A stretch of 64,000 bases of DNA, from positions 26,367-90,366 of the forward strand of contig VGLJ01000009.1 in NCBI GenBank assembly GCA_016866775.1, given 5' to 3'. The notes beneath the pieces are model-generated. The model had not been told where the DNA came from. It made no database searches and worked only from the letters and a program-made list of their open reading frames with translations. A program made the position numbers and the translations under genes. Origin of the DNA: Candidatus Rokuibacteriota bacterium (GTDB lineage: Bacteria > Methylomirabilota > Methylomirabilia > Rokubacteriales > CSP1-6). Positions within the stretch are counted from its first letter, which is position 1. Each line of letters opens with the position of its first letter. Of the stretch, positions 17,690 to 25,978 are shown in pieces.

Positions 17690-18175
17690 TCAGGGTCTCG
17701 CCGAGGCGGCGCGCGACCGCGCGGCGGTGAGCGCCGCCGTCACGATGTTGCGATAGCCCGTGCAGCGGCACAGGTTGCCGGAGATCGCCTCGCGGACCTG
17801 CGCGTCCGACGGGTTCGGGCACTCGCGCAGCAGGCACGTCAACGTCATCAGGAAGCCCGGCGTGCAGAAGCCGCACTGCAGGCCGTGATGTTCGCGAAAC
17901 GCCTCCTGCAAAGGATCGAGGGTCTCGCCGTTCGCCAGGCCCTCCACCGTCTCGATCTCGTGGCCGTCCATCTGTGCCGCGAACAGGAGACACGAGCGCA
18001 CGGCGGCGCCGTCGACGATGACGGTGCACGCGCCGCATACGCCGTGCTCGCAGCCGAGGTGGGTGCCCGTGAGATCGAGGTCGTCGCGCAGGAAGTCGGC
18101 CAGCGTCTTGCGCACCTCGACGGTTTTCTCGACACGACGCCCGTTGACCGTGACGCGGACCGTGCGCTCGATCAT
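17690..18175 (-). CDS. Molybdenum hydroxylase 2Fe-2S subunit (CoxS type)
   Basis: A 161-residue iron-sulphur subunit of the hydroxylase encoded with its neighbours, with the usual family length. The N-terminal plant-ferredoxin-like cluster is in [15 protein letters not shown]. The C-terminal four-helix cluster domain has [11 protein letters not shown] and [10 protein letters not shown]. It passes electrons from the molybdenum centre to FAD in the medium subunit. The start overlaps the stop of the medium-subunit gene by four bases (18172-18175), giving the standard order medium, small, large. Confidence 0.95.
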   Translation of the reverse strand: MIERTVRVTVNGRRVEKTVEVRKTLADFLRDDLDLTGTHLGCEHGVCGACTVIVDGAAVRSCLLFAAQMDGHEIETVEGLANGETLDPLQEAFREHHGLQCGFCTPGFLMTLTCLLRECPNPSDAQVREAISGNLCRCTGYRNIVTAALTAARSRAASARP

Positions 18176-19071
18176 CGCCGGTCGCTCTTCGCGCGCTCCG
18201 CGCCGGCCGCGGCGCGCTCGGCCGCCCGTGCGAGCGCACGCGCGCTCAGCACGCGAGCGAGCTGCGCGCGGTATTCGCTCGACGCATGCAGATCGCCATC
18301 CGGTCGAAGGCCCGCGACGACACGGCGGCCCACCTCCTCGAACGCGGCGGGCGTCGGCCTGGCGCCGACCAGCGTGCGGACCGCGTCGCGCGCGACGACC
18401 GGCGTCGGCCCCACACCGGTCAGCGCGAGCGCGCCGGCCGTGCAGACACCCGCCTCGTCGACCGTCACGGTCGCCGCGACGCCGACCAGCGCGAAGTCGC
18501 CGTGGCGGCGGCTCACTTCGAGAAAGGCAACGCCCGTGCGCGGCGGCGTGACCGGAACGCGCACTTCCACGAGCAGCTCGTCGGGCTCGGCCGCGGTGGT
18601 CAGATACGCCACGAAGTAGCGGTCAGGCGTCAGCACGCGCTCGCCGCGCGCCGATCGCAGCACGAGCTCGCCATCGAGCGCCGCGACCACCGCCGGGAGC
18701 TCCGCGGCCGGATCGGCGTGCGCGAGACTGCCGCCGATCGTCCCGCGGTTGCGGATCTGCACGTGACCGATCTGCGGCATCGCCTCGGCGAGGAGCGGAC
18801 AGCGCTCGCGCACGAGCGCGGAGGTCTCGACGGCGCGCTGACGCGTCATCGCGCCGATCGTGAGATGGCCATCGTCGACACGGATGCCGGCGAGGCCGGC
18901 GACGTCGTTCAAGTCCAGCAGGTGCGCCGGCCGCACCAGGCGGAAATTGAGCAGCGGCACGAGGCTCTGGCCGCCGGCCAGCACCTTCGCGTCCTCGCCG
19001 TGCTGCGCCAGGACCCCGAGCGCCTCGTCGAGGGACCGCGGAATCAGGTAGTCGAAGCGTGGCGGCTTCAT
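18172..19071 (-). CDS. Molybdenum hydroxylase FAD-binding medium subunit (CoxM type)
   Basis: A 299-residue FAD subunit. The FAD-binding AGGQSLVPLLNFRLVRP is near residues 32-48 and the second FAD motif TIGGSLAHADPAAELPA near 113-129; the CO-dehydrogenase-type C-terminal domain follows. It is first in the coxM-coxS-coxL-type order and overlaps the small-subunit gene by four bases. The start is 52 bases from the divergent BNR propeller gene at 19124, so any promoter lies in that short gap. Confidence 0.93.
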   Translation of the reverse strand: MKPPRFDYLIPRSLDEALGVLAQHGEDAKVLAGGQSLVPLLNFRLVRPAHLLDLNDVAGLAGIRVDDGHLTIGAMTRQRAVETSALVRERCPLLAEAMPQIGHVQIRNRGTIGGSLAHADPAAELPAVVAALDGELVLRSARGERVLTPDRYFVAYLTTAAEPDELLVEVRVPVTPPRTGVAFLEVSRRHGDFALVGVAATVTVDEAGVCTAGALALTGVGPTPVVARDAVRTLVGARPTPAAFEEVGRRVVAGLRPDGDLHASSEYRAQLARVLSARALARAAERAAAGAERAKSDRR

Positions 19072-19123
19072 GGCGGCGCGAGAGACTATACTTCACGAGC
19101 GACAACGCCAGAGGGGGGCGCCC

Positions 19124-20089
19124 ATGCCCGTGGACTTCAACATCTGCCTGGGAACCGCGGGTTGGGGCGTCTGGCACAGTCCCGACGCTGGAAAATCGTG
19201 GACGCGCCACCGGAAGCCGTTTCCCCTCAACTCGCGCATCCAGGCCTTGGTGGTCCACCCCGGGGACGCGCGGATCATCTACGCGGCCGGAGATACCGGC
19301 GTCTTCCGGAGCCACGACGCCGGTGCGAAGTGGGAGCGCCTCGGCCGGCAAGGCGACCTGCCGACGGTCTGGTCGCTCGCCATCGATCCCGTCGACCCGC
19401 AGGTGGTCTTCGCGGGCACCCGACCGGCCGGCGTGTATCGCTCGCGTGACGGTGGCGTCCACTGGGAGCATCTGAACGTCGACATCGCCAAGGAGTGCTC
19501 GATCGGCACGCCGTTCGTCACGAGCGTGATGGTCGATCCCGACGATCACCGCACGGTCTTCGTCGGCGTCGAGATCGACGGCGTCTTCCGGAGTCGCGAC
19601 GGCGGCGACACCTGGACGCATCTGGCGGGCGGCCTCTACGATCCGGACATGCACGCGATGACGATCGCGCGCACGAGCCCGAAGCGCGTCTGGGCCAGCA
19701 CCAACGGCGAGCTGTTCTCGAGCGTCGACATGGGCGAGACGTGGACGGCGATCGGCGTCAAGCAGAAGTGGCCGCTGCCGTACGCGCGGGGGCTCGCGGT
19801 GAAGTCCGATGACGCCTCCGTGCTCTTCGCCGGCTGCGGCCAGACGACGACCGGAGAGATGGGCTACGTGTTGCGAACGAGCGACTTCGGCGAGACGTGG
19901 GACACGCTGAAGCTTCCGGATCGCGCCAACTCCACGCTGTGGGGGCTCGCGACCCATCCCGCGAACGGCAACCGGATCGTCGCGTTCAGTCTCTTCGGCG
20001 AGGTGTTCATCACCGAGGACGCCGGCGAGTCGTGGACGAAGGTGCCGCGCGAGTTCGGCGAGATCCGCACGGCGGCGTGGCTGCCATGA
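19124..20089 (+). CDS. Seven-bladed BNR/YCF48-like beta-propeller protein
   Basis: The protein has 321 residues. I count seven repeats of the BNR/Asp-box type, each near S-x-D-x-G-x-x-W: GVWHSPDAGKSW, GVFRSHDAGAKW, GVYRSRDGGVHW, GVFRSRDGGDTW, ELFSSVDMGETW, YVLRTSDFGETW and EVFITEDAGESW. Seven blades would make a complete propeller. There is no signal peptide, so a cytoplasmic location is likely, unlike sialidases. The start is set by AGAGGGGGG just upstream; a GTG or TTG further up is possible. The stop overlaps the next gene (ATGA). Catalytic sialidase residues are not evident. A binding or scaffold role for the neighbouring NMT1-like protein is only a guess. Confidence 0.8.
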   Translation: MPVDFNICLGTAGWGVWHSPDAGKSWTRHRKPFPLNSRIQALVVHPGDARIIYAAGDTGVFRSHDAGAKWERLGRQGDLPTVWSLAIDPVDPQVVFAGTRPAGVYRSRDGGVHWEHLNVDIAKECSIGTPFVTSVMVDPDDHRTVFVGVEIDGVFRSRDGGDTWTHLAGGLYDPDMHAMTIARTSPKRVWASTNGELFSSVDMGETWTAIGVKQKWPLPYARGLAVKSDDASVLFAGCGQTTTGEMGYVLRTSDFGETWDTLKLPDRANSTLWGLATHPANGNRIVAFSLFGEVFITEDAGESWTKVPREFGEIRTAAWLP

Positions 20090-21018
20090 AGACGCTGACG
20101 CTCGAATCGACCGCGCCGTTCCAGGGCCTGGCCGAGCTGGTCGCCTACGACGAGGGGCTCTTCGAGAAGGAAGGCGTCCGCGTCGAGTGGGTCGACCGCG
20201 ACGAGGGCGCCCCGAAGAGGAAGACCGCGGTCGACGTCACCAGCCCTCGAGGTCTCGACCCGTTCACGAGTCACGGCCGCATGTTCGAGCAGGGCAAGGC
20301 CGACCTGTACAACGCGTGCGAGTGGGGCAACTACTGCCGCGTGCAGGCCACCGGCGTCAAGAGCCGGCAGCTCGGCCGGCGCGCGATCATCGCGTACGGC
20401 GCGATCGTCGTCTCGCCCGACTCGCCGGTCTACACGCCGCAACAGCTCGCGCACCGGAGGGTCGGCGTCCCGTTCTATTTCGGAACGCACTACCTCGCGC
20501 TGCAGCTGCTCGAGGGATTCTTGCCGCGGGACGCCATCAACGTGTGCCACGCGCCGAACGGCTCCCGCCCTCGCCTCGCGTCGCTGCTCCGCGGCGAGGT
20601 CGAGGCGACGACGGTCACCGAGCCCTACGTCACGCTCGCCGAGAAAAAGGGCTGCCGGACGATCTGCGCCGGCTTCTTCCATGGGACCGAGGTCGGCTCC
20701 GAACGCGTCGATGCCGAGACCTACGCCGCGTTCAACCGCGCGGTGCGCGAGGCCGTGCGCCGCATCAACGCGAACAAGCGCGCCTACCTCCACTACTTCA
20801 TCGACTACCACGGCGCCGAGGATCCCGAGGTCGCCGCGCTCACCGTCGACGACCTGCGCGAGAGCCGCATCGTGGTGTGCGATCCGGCGCCGATTCCCCT
20901 CGACGAGATGCAGCGCACGTTCGACTGGCTGAAGAGCTGGGGCATGCTGGAAACGACGGCGTCGCCGTTCGATCTCGTCGATCTCGACATCCAGCGGGAA
21001 GCGCACGCGAATCTCTGA
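20086..21018 (+). CDS. NMT1/THI5-like periplasmic-binding-fold protein without signal peptide
   Basis: The protein has 310 residues resembling the SsuA/THI5/NMT1 solute-binding group: an early FQGLAELVAYDEGLFEKEGV, SHGRMFEQGKADLYNACEWG, and then GVPFYFGTHYLALQLL. Normal transporter subunits of this group begin with a signal or lipoprotein peptide. This one starts directly with MKTLTLESTAPFQ, so it should stay in the cytoplasm. Cytoplasmic members of this fold include enzymes such as THI5-type HMP synthases and 4,5-dihydroxyphthalate decarboxylase; I cannot choose between them. It is translationally coupled to the propeller gene and is followed after 10 bases by the PNPOx-like gene. It could also serve the orphan NitT/TauT-type transporter at 27316-29584, but lack of export argues against this. 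Confidence 0.75.
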   Translation: MKTLTLESTAPFQGLAELVAYDEGLFEKEGVRVEWVDRDEGAPKRKTAVDVTSPRGLDPFTSHGRMFEQGKADLYNACEWGNYCRVQATGVKSRQLGRRAIIAYGAIVVSPDSPVYTPQQLAHRRVGVPFYFGTHYLALQLLEGFLPRDAINVCHAPNGSRPRLASLLRGEVEATTVTEPYVTLAEKKGCRTICAGFFHGTEVGSERVDAETYAAFNRAVREAVRRINANKRAYLHYFIDYHGAEDPEVAALTVDDLRESRIVVCDPAPIPLDEMQRTFDWLKSWGMLETTASPFDLVDLDIQREAHANL

Positions 21019-21028
21019 GGAGGAGCCC

Positions 21029-21466
21029 GTGGCCAGGATCCCGAAAGTGCTGCACGAGCACATCAACACCGCCTTTCCCGCAACGCCGTGCCTCGTCGCC
21101 ACCGTCCTGCCGAACGGGTTCGCGCAGGTGAGCCCGCGCGGCAGCACCATGGTGTTCAACGATGAGCACCTCGCGCTCTGGGAGCGGGGCAAGGGATCGA
21201 CCACGGCCAACATGAAGGACGGCACGAAAGTCACCGTGTTCTTCCGGAAGCCGGCGCTGCGTGAAGCCGGCATCTTGCCGAAGGGCGGCCTTGCGCGCTT
21301 CTACGGCACCGCGAAGCTCCACACGTCGGGCCCGGTGTACGAAGAGGTCTGGACTCGCCTGGTCCAGCCGGAGAAGGAGCGCGATCCGCAGAAGAAGGGG
21401 TGCGCCGTCCTCATCCAGATCGAGCGCGCGGAAGATCTCGACGGCGCGCCGCTGGCGCTGGAGTAG
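21029..21466 (+). CDS. Pyridoxamine 5'-phosphate oxidase-like flavin-binding protein
   Basis: The protein has 145 residues of the PNPOx-like split-barrel fold that binds FMN, F420 or haem. The block CLVATVLPNGFAQVSPRGSTM near 25-45 and the strand pair VTVFFRKPAL near 70-79 fit the fold, as does the later LARFYGTAKLH. The GTG start is supported by GAGGAGGAG 6-8 bases upstream. It is the third gene of the plus-strand set starting at 19124. The substrate is not predictable. Confidence 0.8.
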   Translation: MARIPKVLHEHINTAFPATPCLVATVLPNGFAQVSPRGSTMVFNDEHLALWERGKGSTTANMKDGTKVTVFFRKPALREAGILPKGGLARFYGTAKLHTSGPVYEEVWTRLVQPEKERDPQKKGCAVLIQIERAEDLDGAPLALE

Positions 21467-21469
21467 CGC

Positions 21470-22129
21470 GTGATGAAGGTCACGCCGACGGGCGCCGTGC
21501 TCGGCGCGACGGTCGACGGGCTCGATCTGTCGCGGCCGCTGAGCGAGAGCGAGTTCGCGGACGTGCTCGTGGCGCTCGGGCGCTACGGCGTCCTGCGCTT
21601 CCCCGGCCAGGACCTCACGTCCCGGGCGCTGAAGGAGTTCGCCGAGCGGTTCGGCGACATCCAGGCCTCGATCAGCGGCAACTCCGGTCACGATCCCGAG
21701 GTGCCCGAGGTCGGCTTCCTGTCCAACATCAAGGAGAACGGGCGGTACATCGGCGCCCCGGACGCCGGACAGGACTGGCACACCGACATGTCGTATCGCG
21801 AGGTGATGGGGTTCGTGAACGTGCTGTACGGCGTGACGATTCCCCGGCGCGACGGCCGGGTGCTCGGCGGGACGGAGTTCTCGAACATGCACGCCGCGTA
21901 CGACGGGCTTCCCGACGACGTGAAGGCGCGGCTGCGCGACGCGACCGCCGTCCACGACTTCGAGAAGTTCTGGGAGCACATGCGCCGCGACTAGGCCAGC
22001 ACGCGACCCGCGTTGACGGACGAGCAGCGCCGCAAGCGTCCGCCCGTCACGCACCCCGTCTTCATGACGCATCCGATCACGGGACGGAAGGTGCTGTACG
22101 CGAACCCCGGCTACATTACGGCACGGTGA
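21470..22129 (+). pseudogene. TauD/TfdA-family dioxygenase, interrupted and 3'-truncated
   Basis: The first 174 codons encode the N-terminal part of an Fe(II)/2-oxoglutarate dioxygenase: GAVLGATVDGLDLSRPL, LRFPGQDLT, and the iron-binding HxD in DWHTDMSY. An in-frame TAG at 21992-21994 interrupts it. The same frame then resumes family sequence (PVTHPVFMTHPITGRKVLY, then NPGYITAR) before a stop at 22127-22129. A CAG-to-TAG change would explain the stop. The last 90 residues or so, including the second iron-binding His, are missing, because the frame runs into the 3' end of the convergent histidine kinase gene. Two lesions make it non-functional. It follows the PNPOx gene by 3 bases. Confidence 0.8.
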
Positions 22130-23685
22130 AATAGAACGTGGAGCCGCGGAACTCGGTGCTCTCGACCCAGATGCGGCCGCCGTGCAGCTCCACGAACTTC
22201 TTGCAGATGGCGAGACCGAGCCCGACGCCGCTGGTCGCGCGGCCGGGGACCGGCACCTGCCGGAACGGATCGAAGATCCACGGCAGCTCGGCGGCGGGAA
22301 TGCCGCGGCCGGTGTCGGCGACGCTCACCTGCACCGCGCCGGCCGTGGCGCGCGCGGTCACGACGCTGCTGCCCGACGCGGTGAACTTGATCGCGTTGCC
22401 GACGATGTTCAGCAGCACCTGCTTCAGCTTCGTCCGGTCCGCGAAGAGCGCCGGCAGGTCGCGCGCCGCGCGGCCCTCGAGCGTGACCCGCTTGCCGGCG
22501 AGCAGCGGGCGCGACGACTGCACGCACTCGTCCACGAGCTCGTCGACGCGCACGTCCTCGGAGAGGAGCTCGGTCTTCCCGGCCTCGATCCGCGCGATGT
22601 CGAGGATCTCGTCGATCAGCCTGAGGAGGTGCGTGCTGTTCTCGTACATCGTGCGGATGTAGAGCGCCTGGGCCTCGGTGAGCTCGCCTTCGCCGCGGTT
22701 CAGCAGGACCTTCGAGAAGCCGATCACCGAGTTGAGCGGCGTGCGGAGCTCGTGGCTCATGCTGGCGAGGAACTGGCTCTTGGCGCGGCTCGCGGCCTCC
22801 GCCGCGTCCTTGGCGTCGCGCAGGGCCATCTCGGCCTGGACGCGATCGGTGATCTCCCGGTAGATCCCGAGCATCCCGATCGGCCGGCCCTCGCGATCGC
22901 GGACGATGTGGGTCCGCGGCTCGACGAACGCGACGCGGCCGTCCTTGCGCCGCACCTCGACCAGCGGGCGCTGGGGCATCGCCTCGCCCGCCATCATGCG
23001 GCGGAGGTTGCCCATCGAGCGCGGCCTCTTCGGGGCTCACGAGGATGGCGAGGCCCTGACCGATCAGCTCGTCCCGGGTGTAGCCGGTGGACGTCTCGAC
23101 GGCGCGGTTGACGCTGAGGATCGTGCCGTCCCCCGCGAACATCACCATCGGATCGTTCGCGTGCTCGAAGAGATCCCGGCAGCGCGCCTCGCTCTGGCTC
23201 AGCGTGGCCATCGCCTCCTCGTGGCGCTGGCTCGCCTGCCGCGCGACGCGGATCGCCGACACCATGCGCGCGCGCAGGACCTCGGCGGTGCGCGCGGTGA
23301 GCGCGACGTAGACGTTCGTCGCGTAGAGGAAGAAGAGCCAGCTGCGCTCGGCGCCCGAGACGTAGATCGCGAACGTCCACACGACGACGTCCGCCGCGGT
23401 GAACACGACGCCGAGATCGACGGCGGCGACCTTCTCCCACCAGAGAGAGCGCGCGAGCCAGGAGAGGAGCGAATAGAGGAGGATGCCGGTCGCGACCGGC
23501 CAGAGCGCCGCCCACGAGAACGTGTCGAGGATGAACGCGTTGTGGAGGCCGACCGCCGCCACCACCATGAGGTTGCCGAGGAGACGAGCCTGCGGATAGA
23601 CGACGAGGTTGAGCGAGCGGTTGCGGCGCGCCGTCTGCCGGCGCGCCTCCGCAGCGTCGAGGGTGATCTCCTCCGGGTCGCTCAA
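22116..23685 (-). pseudogene. Membrane PAS-sensor histidine kinase with a frameshift
   Basis: Two frames together make one hybrid kinase of about 520 residues. The 5' frame gives an N-terminal region with four or five hydrophobic segments, then a PAS domain (DLFEHANDPMVMFAGDGTIL). The frame changes near 23015: ILVSPEEAA is followed in the next frame by MGNLRRMMAGEAM. The second frame finishes the PAS region (GMLGIYREITDR), the phospho-acceptor H box (SMSHELRTPLNSVIGFSK), the N box (NIVGNAIKFT), G1 (VADTGRGIP) and G2 (GVGLGLAI). One missing base would explain it, so it may be a true mutation or an assembly error. A TTG at 23685 overlaps the upstream stop (TTGA) and is the likely start. No response regulator gene is adjacent. 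Confidence 0.78.
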
Positions 23686-24548
23686 CCGCCCGCGAACCTC
23701 TCCTCGACGTCGTGCCACCAGTCGAAGCCCACCTTGCGGAAGATGTCCATCGGTCCCATGACCGGACCGTCCTTCGGCCAGTCCGTCCCCGTGGCCTTGA
23801 GCTGCGCGAGCGCGCCTTCGATGGCGGGCACCGCCGCGCGCATGCAGACGCCGGGGAAGATCACGATCTTGAACCCGAGCCGCTCGAGCTCCGCCGCCTT
23901 CAGCGCGGGTGTCTTGCCGCCCTGCACCATGTTGGCGAGCAGCGGCGCCTTCACCTCCCGCGCGACGCGCTCGATCTCCTCGCGGCTCTGCGGCGCCTCG
24001 AAGAAGATCACGTCGGCGCCCGCCTCGCGATAGAGGTTGGCGCGGGCGATCGCGTCGTCGAGCCCGCTGACCGCGCGCGCGTCCGTGCGCGCGATGATCA
24101 CGAGGTCCGGGTCGGTCCTGTACTCGACGGCCGCGCGGATCTTCTGCGCGAACTCCTTCGCGTCGAGGATCTGCTTGCCCGCGATGTGGCCGCACTTCTT
24201 CGGCGCCACCTGGTCCTCGAGGTGCAGCCCGGCCACGCCGGCCTTCTCGTATTCGCGGACCGTGCGCACGACGTTGAGCGCGTTGCCGTAGCCGGTGTCG
24301 GCATCGGCGATGAGCGGGACCGTGAGGCAGCTCGTGAGGTGGCTCGCGTGCGTCGCCATCTCCGTCAGCGTGGTGAGGCCGAGGTCGGGCTGGCCGAGGT
24401 GCGACGCGGCGGTGCCGGCCCCGGTCATGTAGACGGCCTTGAACCCGGCCGCCTCGATGAGCCGGGCGGAGATGCCGTCGTAGGCGCCGGGGGCCACGAT
24501 GATGCCGGGCTCGTTCAGCATTTGGCGGAGTCTGGTGGTTGGTCGCAT
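23682..24548 (-). CDS. Isocitrate lyase/PEP mutase family lyase (PrpB-like)
   Basis: The protein has 288 residues with the family length and fold. The catalytic loop KKCGH is present near 118-122 (DQVAPKKCGHIAGKQ), as are metal-binding ADADTGYGNA and the IIARTDA strand. Enzymes of this group cleave C-C bonds of 2-hydroxy-diacids (2-methylisocitrate, dimethylmalate), decarboxylate oxaloacetate, or move C-P bonds. The Cys-containing loop favours a lyase. A role on methyl-branched acids would fit the propionyl/methylmalonyl-CoA genes elsewhere in the window. The start lies only 14 bases from the divergent ligase gene at 24563. Confidence 0.88.
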   Translation of the reverse strand: MRPTTRLRQMLNEPGIIVAPGAYDGISARLIEAAGFKAVYMTGAGTAASHLGQPDLGLTTLTEMATHASHLTSCLTVPLIADADTGYGNALNVVRTVREYEKAGVAGLHLEDQVAPKKCGHIAGKQILDAKEFAQKIRAAVEYRTDPDLVIIARTDARAVSGLDDAIARANLYREAGADVIFFEAPQSREEIERVAREVKAPLLANMVQGGKTPALKAAELERLGFKIVIFPGVCMRAAVPAIEGALAQLKATGTDWPKDGPVMGPMDIFRKVGFDWWHDVEERFAGG

Positions 24549-24562
24549 GATGGGGAGAGTAT

Positions 24563-25978
24563 ATGACCGCGTATCACTTCTCGGGTATCGCGGGCCAGGG
24601 CACGAACCCGCTCGCGCGTCTGATGCGCGCGTGGGGCCACAGCGTGCAGGGCTCCGATCGCGCCTTCGATCAGGGCAAGCAGCGCGAGCTCGCGGCGACG
24701 CTCGCCACGCTCGGCATTCGCCTCCTGCCGCAGGATGGCACCGCGATCGGTGCCGGCCTCGAGCGGTTCGTCTACTCGACCGCCGTCGAGGCGGAGACGC
24801 CCGAGGTACGGGCGGCGCGCACGCTCGGCATCGAGCGCGTGCCGCGGCCCGCGCTGCTCGCCGAGGTCGTCAACGGCGGCAATCCGGGCGTCGCGGTCGC
24901 GGGGACGAGCGGCAAGAGCACGGTGACCGGGATGATCGGCTGGATGCTCCGTGACGCGGGCGTGCCGGCGACCGTCCTCGGCGGCGCCGCGCTCGTCGGC
25001 GAAGGCGTGATCGGCTGCTTCGCCGCCGGTCCACACGACGGTCCGGTCGTCGCCGAAGCGTGCGAGTCCGACGGCACGCTGGTCGGCTATCACCCCGGCA
25101 TCGGCCTCATCCTCAACGTGAGCCGCGACCACGCGGAGATGGAGTCGCTCCGCGAGCAGTTCACGACGTTCGCCAAGCAATCGCGCACGCTGTGGGTGAA
25201 CGCGGCGAGCGCGGAGGCGCGCGCGATCGGCGCGGCCGTCGACGCGCGCACGTTCGGCGTGGCCGACGACGCGGACGCGCGGCTGGTCGTGGAGAGCGCG
25301 GGGCCGGATCGCGCGCGCGGCACGCTGGTGGCCGACGGTGCGCGCATCGCGCTCGACATTCCGCAGCCGGGACGGCACAACCTCGAGAATGCCGCGGCCG
25401 CGGCCGCGGTCGCGCACACGCTGGGCGTCGCGCCGGCAGCCATCGCGCGCGCGCTGGCCACGTTCCCCGGCGTCGCGCGCCGCTTCGACGTCGTCGGCAC
25501 GACCGCGCGCGGTATCCGCGTGGTGGACGACTACGCGCACAACGCGGACAAGATCCGCGCCGCCGTCACCACCGCGCAGGCGGCGGCCCGCGTCGTCGCC
25601 GTCTTCCAGCCGCACGGCTTCGGGCCGGCGCGCTTTCTGCGTCCGGAGCTCGCCGCGCTGCTGCCGCGGCTGCTGCGGCCGGACGACCGGTGGTGCTACG
25701 CGGAGATCTTCTACGCGGGCGGCACGGTGGCGAAGGACCTCTCGAGCCGCGAGCTCGCGGCCGATCTGCCCTCGGCGCTGCGCGCGGGCTACGCGAAGGA
25801 CCACGCGGCGGTCGTCGACTGGGTGACGCGCGAAGCGAAGCCCGGCGACACCGTGCTGATCATGGGCGCGCGCGACCCCGACCTCCCCGCCCTCGCCCGC
25901 GCCGCCTTCGCCGCGCTCGATTCGCTATACTCCGGCATCGTCACCGCCGGAGGGAGCCATGCCCACGATCGAGCGTAA
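24563..25978 (+). CDS. Mur ligase family protein (Mpl/MurC-like)
   Basis: A 471-residue three-domain Mur ligase. The N-terminal UDP-binding domain is YHFSGIAGQGTNPLARLMRA with GSDRAF near 30. The ATP-binding P-loop GTSGKST is at 114-120, with EACESDG as the metal Glu region and NVSRDHAEM after it. The C-terminal ligase domain holds RRFDVVG and VVDDYAHNADKI. Length and the N-terminal domain match MurC and Mpl rather than MurD/E/F. It is not in a cell-division cluster. A recycling role, joining tripeptide to UDP-MurNAc, would suit the MurU/AmgK-like fusion 9 kb away, but this is inferred. The next gene starts 20 bases before its stop. Confidence 0.8.
   Translation: MTAYHFSGIAGQGTNPLARLMRAWGHSVQGSDRAFDQGKQRELAATLATLGIRLLPQDGTAIGAGLERFVYSTAVEAETPEVRAARTLGIERVPRPALLAEVVNGGNPGVAVAGTSGKSTVTGMIGWMLRDAGVPATVLGGAALVGEGVIGCFAAGPHDGPVVAEACESDGTLVGYHPGIGLILNVSRDHAEMESLREQFTTFAKQSRTLWVNAASAEARAIGAAVDARTFGVADDADARLVVESAGPDRARGTLVADGARIALDIPQPGRHNLENAAAAAAVAHTLGVAPAAIARALATFPGVARRFDVVGTTARGIRVVDDYAHNADKIRAAVTTAQAAARVVAVFQPHGFGPARFLRPELAALLPRLLRPDDRWCYAEIFYAGGTVAKDLSSRELAADLPSALRAGYAKDHAAVVDWVTREAKPGDTVLIMGARDPDLPALARAAFAALDSLYSGIVTAGGSHAHDRA

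Noticed and set aside
15372..18239. A 955-residue molybdenum-hydroxylase protein
   Set aside because: The extra N-terminal part is a shadow of the 2Fe-2S and FAD genes; the family N-terminus begins at 17684.
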